Positions 48,960 to 51,406 of a DNA stretch of 51,406 bases are shown here, one piece after another; positions within the stretch are counted from its first letter, which is position 1; the number at the start of each line of letters is the position of its first letter. The stretch comes from Acidobacteriaceae bacterium (GTDB lineage: Bacteria > Acidobacteriota > Terriglobia > Terriglobales > Acidobacteriaceae). The stretch covers positions 68,876-120,281 of the forward strand of contig PLOI01000049.1 in the NCBI GenBank assembly GCA_003142015.1, read 5' to 3'. The notes below the pieces were generated by a model. It did not search any database. It saw only the letters and a list, made by a program, of their open reading frames with translations, and had not been told where the DNA came from. The position numbers and the translations under genes were made by a program.

Positions 48960-50162
48960 TCATAGCTTCCCAGCCTCATCAGCAAGCGAAGCGCCAGGTT
49001 TGGCAAGCGCGCTGGAAGACTCATTTACGACGCTGGCGAGAGTTATTCCCAGTCGCATCTCTACGGCGAGAGCCACTGCCTTTGCCGTGGCCATGCGCCT
49101 TTGAGCGGCGTCGAGCGCAGGCGGGTTATCGCTGAACCGTCTGAGAGCGGCCTCGAACCTCTGGTCAATCGTAACCGGATGCTCGCCACTCATCAATTTG
49201 TCCGCGAGATAGACGATCGCGCTCTCGTCGAGGCGGTCGCCGAAGTCCAGATCGGTGTGCGAGCCGACAACTGTCGCAACCTGCGGGAAATCCATCGAGT
49301 TCAAAATGGCTGCGCCAACGCTGGCGTGCTCCGGCTGGCTCTTGGCGAGATCGTGCAGCAGAGCCCCGGCTCGCACCAGTTCCAGGTTCAGTGCGAGACC
49401 GCTGCGCGACAGGGCAAGAGCAATTCGTTGCGCTACCTCGGCCACCAGACGCGAGTGGCGAACAATAGCGGGCTCAACGGAGTGGCTGGCGAGAATTGCT
49501 TCGCATTCGGCGCGTGTGGGAATCTCGCGGCAAGCGGCCAGCGCGCACAGCGCGTCATACTCGGCGGGAGTATCCATGTCCATGTGGATGCCCTGGTCCG
49601 CGACGGGCAGGTCGATGGCCTCGCTCTCGTGCCGCGCCAGCAGATCGGAGAGCGGTCCCGATGCGCCCTCCTCAGCCGCTTGGGCCAGGATGCTGCGCGC
49701 AATCAGCGGAGGGTGTCCGCGATGCCCCTCGAAGACAGGGTACACAATACCTGCCCCGCGCAGTGCGAAGGCTGCCGCTAATTGACGAATCGTATTGGGC
49801 CGCACCAGCGGAATGTCCGCCGGCAACACGAAGGCCGCCTCGACCCAGCCGGGCAGCGCGCGGCAGCCTGCCGCAACTGAGGAAAACATCCCTCGCTCAA
49901 AATGCGGATTGCGCACGCATCGCGCGCCGGCGCGCTCGGCCAAAGGCTGTAACTCGTCCGTGCGATGGCCCAGAACGGCAATCACCTCGGCAATGCCCGC
50001 GGCTCGGAACACGCCGATGCATCGCTCCAATGCCGTGCTGCCGGTGAGCGGAAGCAAAGGCTTGAACTCCGCCATGCGCGAGGAGTAGCCTGCCGCCAGA
50101 ACGATGGCGGCCAAGCGGCTTTCGCTGCCCTCAGCCGCAACGGGTTGGTTCGCTGAACTCAT
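48960..50162 (-). CDS. mocA: MocA-type cofactor nucleotidyltransferase fused to an HD domain
   Basis: A 400-residue two-domain protein. Residues 14-205 form a MobA/MocA-like NTP transferase (LAAGYSSRMAEFKPLLPL, LPADIPLVRPNT, GHRGHPPLI, DMDTPAEYDAL), expected to attach CMP to molybdopterin for xanthine-dehydrogenase-family enzymes. Residues 220-390 form an HD phosphohydrolase domain (VRHSRLVAEVAQRIA, AGALLHDLAKS, VGSHTDLDF). E. coli MocA (YgfJ) lacks the HD part. ATG 50162 follows GGAG. It is co-directional with xdhC and completes the Mo-cofactor maturation set. Confidence 0.88.
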   Translation of the reverse strand: MSSANQPVAAEGSESRLAAIVLAAGYSSRMAEFKPLLPLTGSTALERCIGVFRAAGIAEVIAVLGHRTDELQPLAERAGARCVRNPHFERGMFSSVAAGCRALPGWVEAAFVLPADIPLVRPNTIRQLAAAFALRGAGIVYPVFEGHRGHPPLIARSILAQAAEEGASGPLSDLLARHESEAIDLPVADQGIHMDMDTPAEYDALCALAACREIPTRAECEAILASHSVEPAIVRHSRLVAEVAQRIALALSRSGLALNLELVRAGALLHDLAKSQPEHASVGAAILNSMDFPQVATVVGSHTDLDFGDRLDESAIVYLADKLMSGEHPVTIDQRFEAALRRFSDNPPALDAAQRRMATAKAVALAVEMRLGITLASVVNESSSALAKPGASLADEAGKL

Positions 50163-50489
50163 ACTTGTTCTCCGCCACCATCTCATTCAACTCGTCTACG
50201 CCCTTCATAACGATAGTAGGTCAGCACGCCGCAGTCTTCCCAGGGAAGCCTGTTCAGAAACCCGTAAATACGGCTGGCTCAAGAATTTGAAGCCTGATAA
50301 CGCGCTATGTTTAGGCGAAGTGGTTCTTTTTGTACAGCTTCCCAGCGGCCCAGCGGGACAATCTAAAAAGGGAGTAGTGTGCCGTTGCGAGAGCAGCCGT
50401 GCCGGTTTTTGGTGCGCTGAAATCAGTCGCCGAAATCGCGTTGTGAAGCTTCATCCTCGCCAGGGCCCTTCTTCCTCTGGAGGTCGCAG
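50163..50489. other. Divergent intergenic region, mocA / radical SAM gene
   Basis: About 330 bases. No gene, structured RNA or palindromic element recognised, and no convincing -35/-10 for either gene. It marks the right edge of the molybdenum/nitrogen-heterocycle island. Confidence 0.35.
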
Positions 50490-51406
50490 ATGAACGCTCT
50501 GATGATCTACCCGGAATTCCCCGATACTTTTTGGAGCTTCAAACATGCGCTCAAGTTTTTAGGCAAGCGGGCTGCACAGCCTCCGCTGGGGCTGATGACG
50601 GTGGCCGCGCTGTTGCCGAAGGCCTGGAAAAAGCGATTGGTGGACACCAACGTTGAGCGGCTGCGCGACCGCGACCTGGCCTGGGCGGACGTGGCGCTGA
50701 TAAGCGCGATGCACATCCAGCGCGACTCCCTGGCGGCCATCGTCGAGCGCTGCCGCGCGCGCGGATTGCGTACTGTCGTCGGTGGGCCCATCGCCAGCAG
50801 CCTTTCAGCGGCCGAACTGAAGGCGGACCACGTGGTCATCGGCGAAGCCGAGAGCTTGATTGCCGATCTCGCGCGGGACATTGAGCAGGGAACAGCCGCG
50901 CCCGTCTATCAGGCCGCCGAAAGGCCGAAGATGAGCGCCAGCCCATTGCCCGACCTGAGCCTCATCAAGATGCATCGCTACTCGACCATGGCCGTGCAAT
51001 ACTCACGTGGTTGCCCCTTCAACTGCGAGTTCTGTGACATCATCGAAATCTACGGCCGACGCCCGCGCACCAAAGCCGTGGCGCAGGTGCTGGCCGAGTT
51101 GGACCAGTTACGTGCGGCCGGCTGGCGCGAAGCGGTGTTTATCGTCGACGATAACTTCATCGGCAACAAGGCGCGCGCCAAGGAGTTATGCGTGGCGCTC
51201 GCCGAATGGCGCAGCCGGTACAAAACCAGCTTCGACTTCAATACCGAAGCTTCACTCAACATGGCCGACGATCCGGAGTTGATGCAGCTGATGAAAGATG
51301 CCGGCTTTGTCTCGGTCTTTCTGGGCATCGAGACCCCCGATGAATCGGGCCTCATCGCCTGCAACAAGCTGCAGAACACGCGGCGCAGCCTGCTGGATAG
51401 CGTGGC
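50490..51406 (+). CDS. B12-binding-domain radical SAM protein, partial
   Basis: The first 305 residues of a cobalamin-binding radical SAM enzyme; the 3' end lies outside the window. It has an N-terminal Rossmann B12-binding domain (PPLGLMTVAALLP, VVGGPIASS, GEAESLIADLA) and the radical SAM cluster motif CPFNCEFCD (about residues 175-182). VFIVDDNFIGN and FLGIETPDESGL follow. The overall pattern is that of the DUF4070-containing group, related to hopanoid and other lipid methyltransferases, but the substrate is unknown. The start has GGAGG eight bases upstream. It appears unrelated to the Mo island. Confidence 0.88.
   Translation, partial: MNALMIYPEFPDTFWSFKHALKFLGKRAAQPPLGLMTVAALLPKAWKKRLVDTNVERLRDRDLAWADVALISAMHIQRDSLAAIVERCRARGLRTVVGGPIASSLSAAELKADHVVIGEAESLIADLARDIEQGTAAPVYQAAERPKMSASPLPDLSLIKMHRYSTMAVQYSRGCPFNCEFCDIIEIYGRRPRTKAVAQVLAELDQLRAAGWREAVFIVDDNFIGNKARAKELCVALAEWRSRYKTSFDFNTEASLNMADDPELMQLMKDAGFVSVFLGIETPDESGLIACNKLQNTRRSLLDSV

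Noticed and set aside
1-51406. CRISPR arrays, tRNA/rRNA genes, insertion sequences, prophage or integrase genes
   Set aside because: No regularly spaced identical repeats, cloverleaf sequences, transposase or integrase motifs were seen. The only repeats are short palindromes and simple sequence.

Overview
The window looks like chromosomal DNA of an Acidobacteriota bacterium, probably class Terriglobia. The basis is moderately high GC, an aroC-def-fmt-rsmB block facing a PASTA-protein gene, a DUF2203 gene, a sedolisin protease, a tandem nadA-type (NAD+-I) riboswitch upstream of nadA (a class I know mainly from Acidobacteriota), and many short palindromic repeats built as GTGCCCCA-stem-loop-stem-TGGGA. 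This placement is inference, since no rRNA or other decisive marker lies in the window.

Bases 1-23,150 are mostly ordinary housekeeping DNA. They hold the 5' part of a GAF-domain gene, a sedolisin-type acid protease with a KPPQ-repeat N-terminus, the aroC-def-fmt-rsmB operon, and UPF0303, PASTA and cation-diffusion-facilitator genes. Next come aroB-ubiE, an MgtC/DUF4010 membrane protein, a secreted Gly/His-rich protein, nadB, a TerC protein, a DinB protein, a tatA-tatC-M28 (glutaminyl-cyclase-like) operon, riboswitch-controlled nadA, DUF2203, and an AhpC-type peroxiredoxin. Palindromic repeats sit in several gaps. They also appear in frame inside rsmB, nadB and the signal-peptide region of the M28 gene.

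Bases 23,568-50,162 form a nitrogen-heterocycle catabolic island with its own molybdenum supply. It contains: (a) a three-subunit xanthine-dehydrogenase-type molybdenum hydroxylase and a convergent ssnA-like amidohydrolase; (b) a plus-strand operon encoding a PreA-like flavin/ferredoxin oxidoreductase, a threonine-synthase-like and a second fold-type-II PLP enzyme, a fused FeS-Mo hydroxylase of the XdhD / selenium-dependent type, a YgeY-like M20 hydrolase and a D-aminoacylase-family amidohydrolase; (c) a minus-strand operon that reads as a complete reductive pyrimidine pathway, preT-preA-dihydropyrimidinase-beta-ureidopropionase-class III aminotransferase; and (d) modA, a modB-modC fusion, xdhC and a MocA-HD fusion for molybdate uptake and cofactor maturation. 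Operons b and c converge on a strong bidirectional terminator.

The island resembles the E. coli ygeW-xdhD region and related gut-bacterial purine/urate loci (ssnA, ygeY, hyuA, ygfK-like, ygfM/xdhD-like and mocA are all represented). It lacks the carbamoyltransferase ygeW, the carbamate kinase yqeA, and a recognisable ygeX. In their place are an amidohydrolase that removes carbamoyl groups and two other PLP enzymes. This altered route is the best candidate for an undescribed system here. A perfect CRP/FNR-like palindrome lies upstream of ssnA. The window ends inside a B12-binding radical SAM gene.
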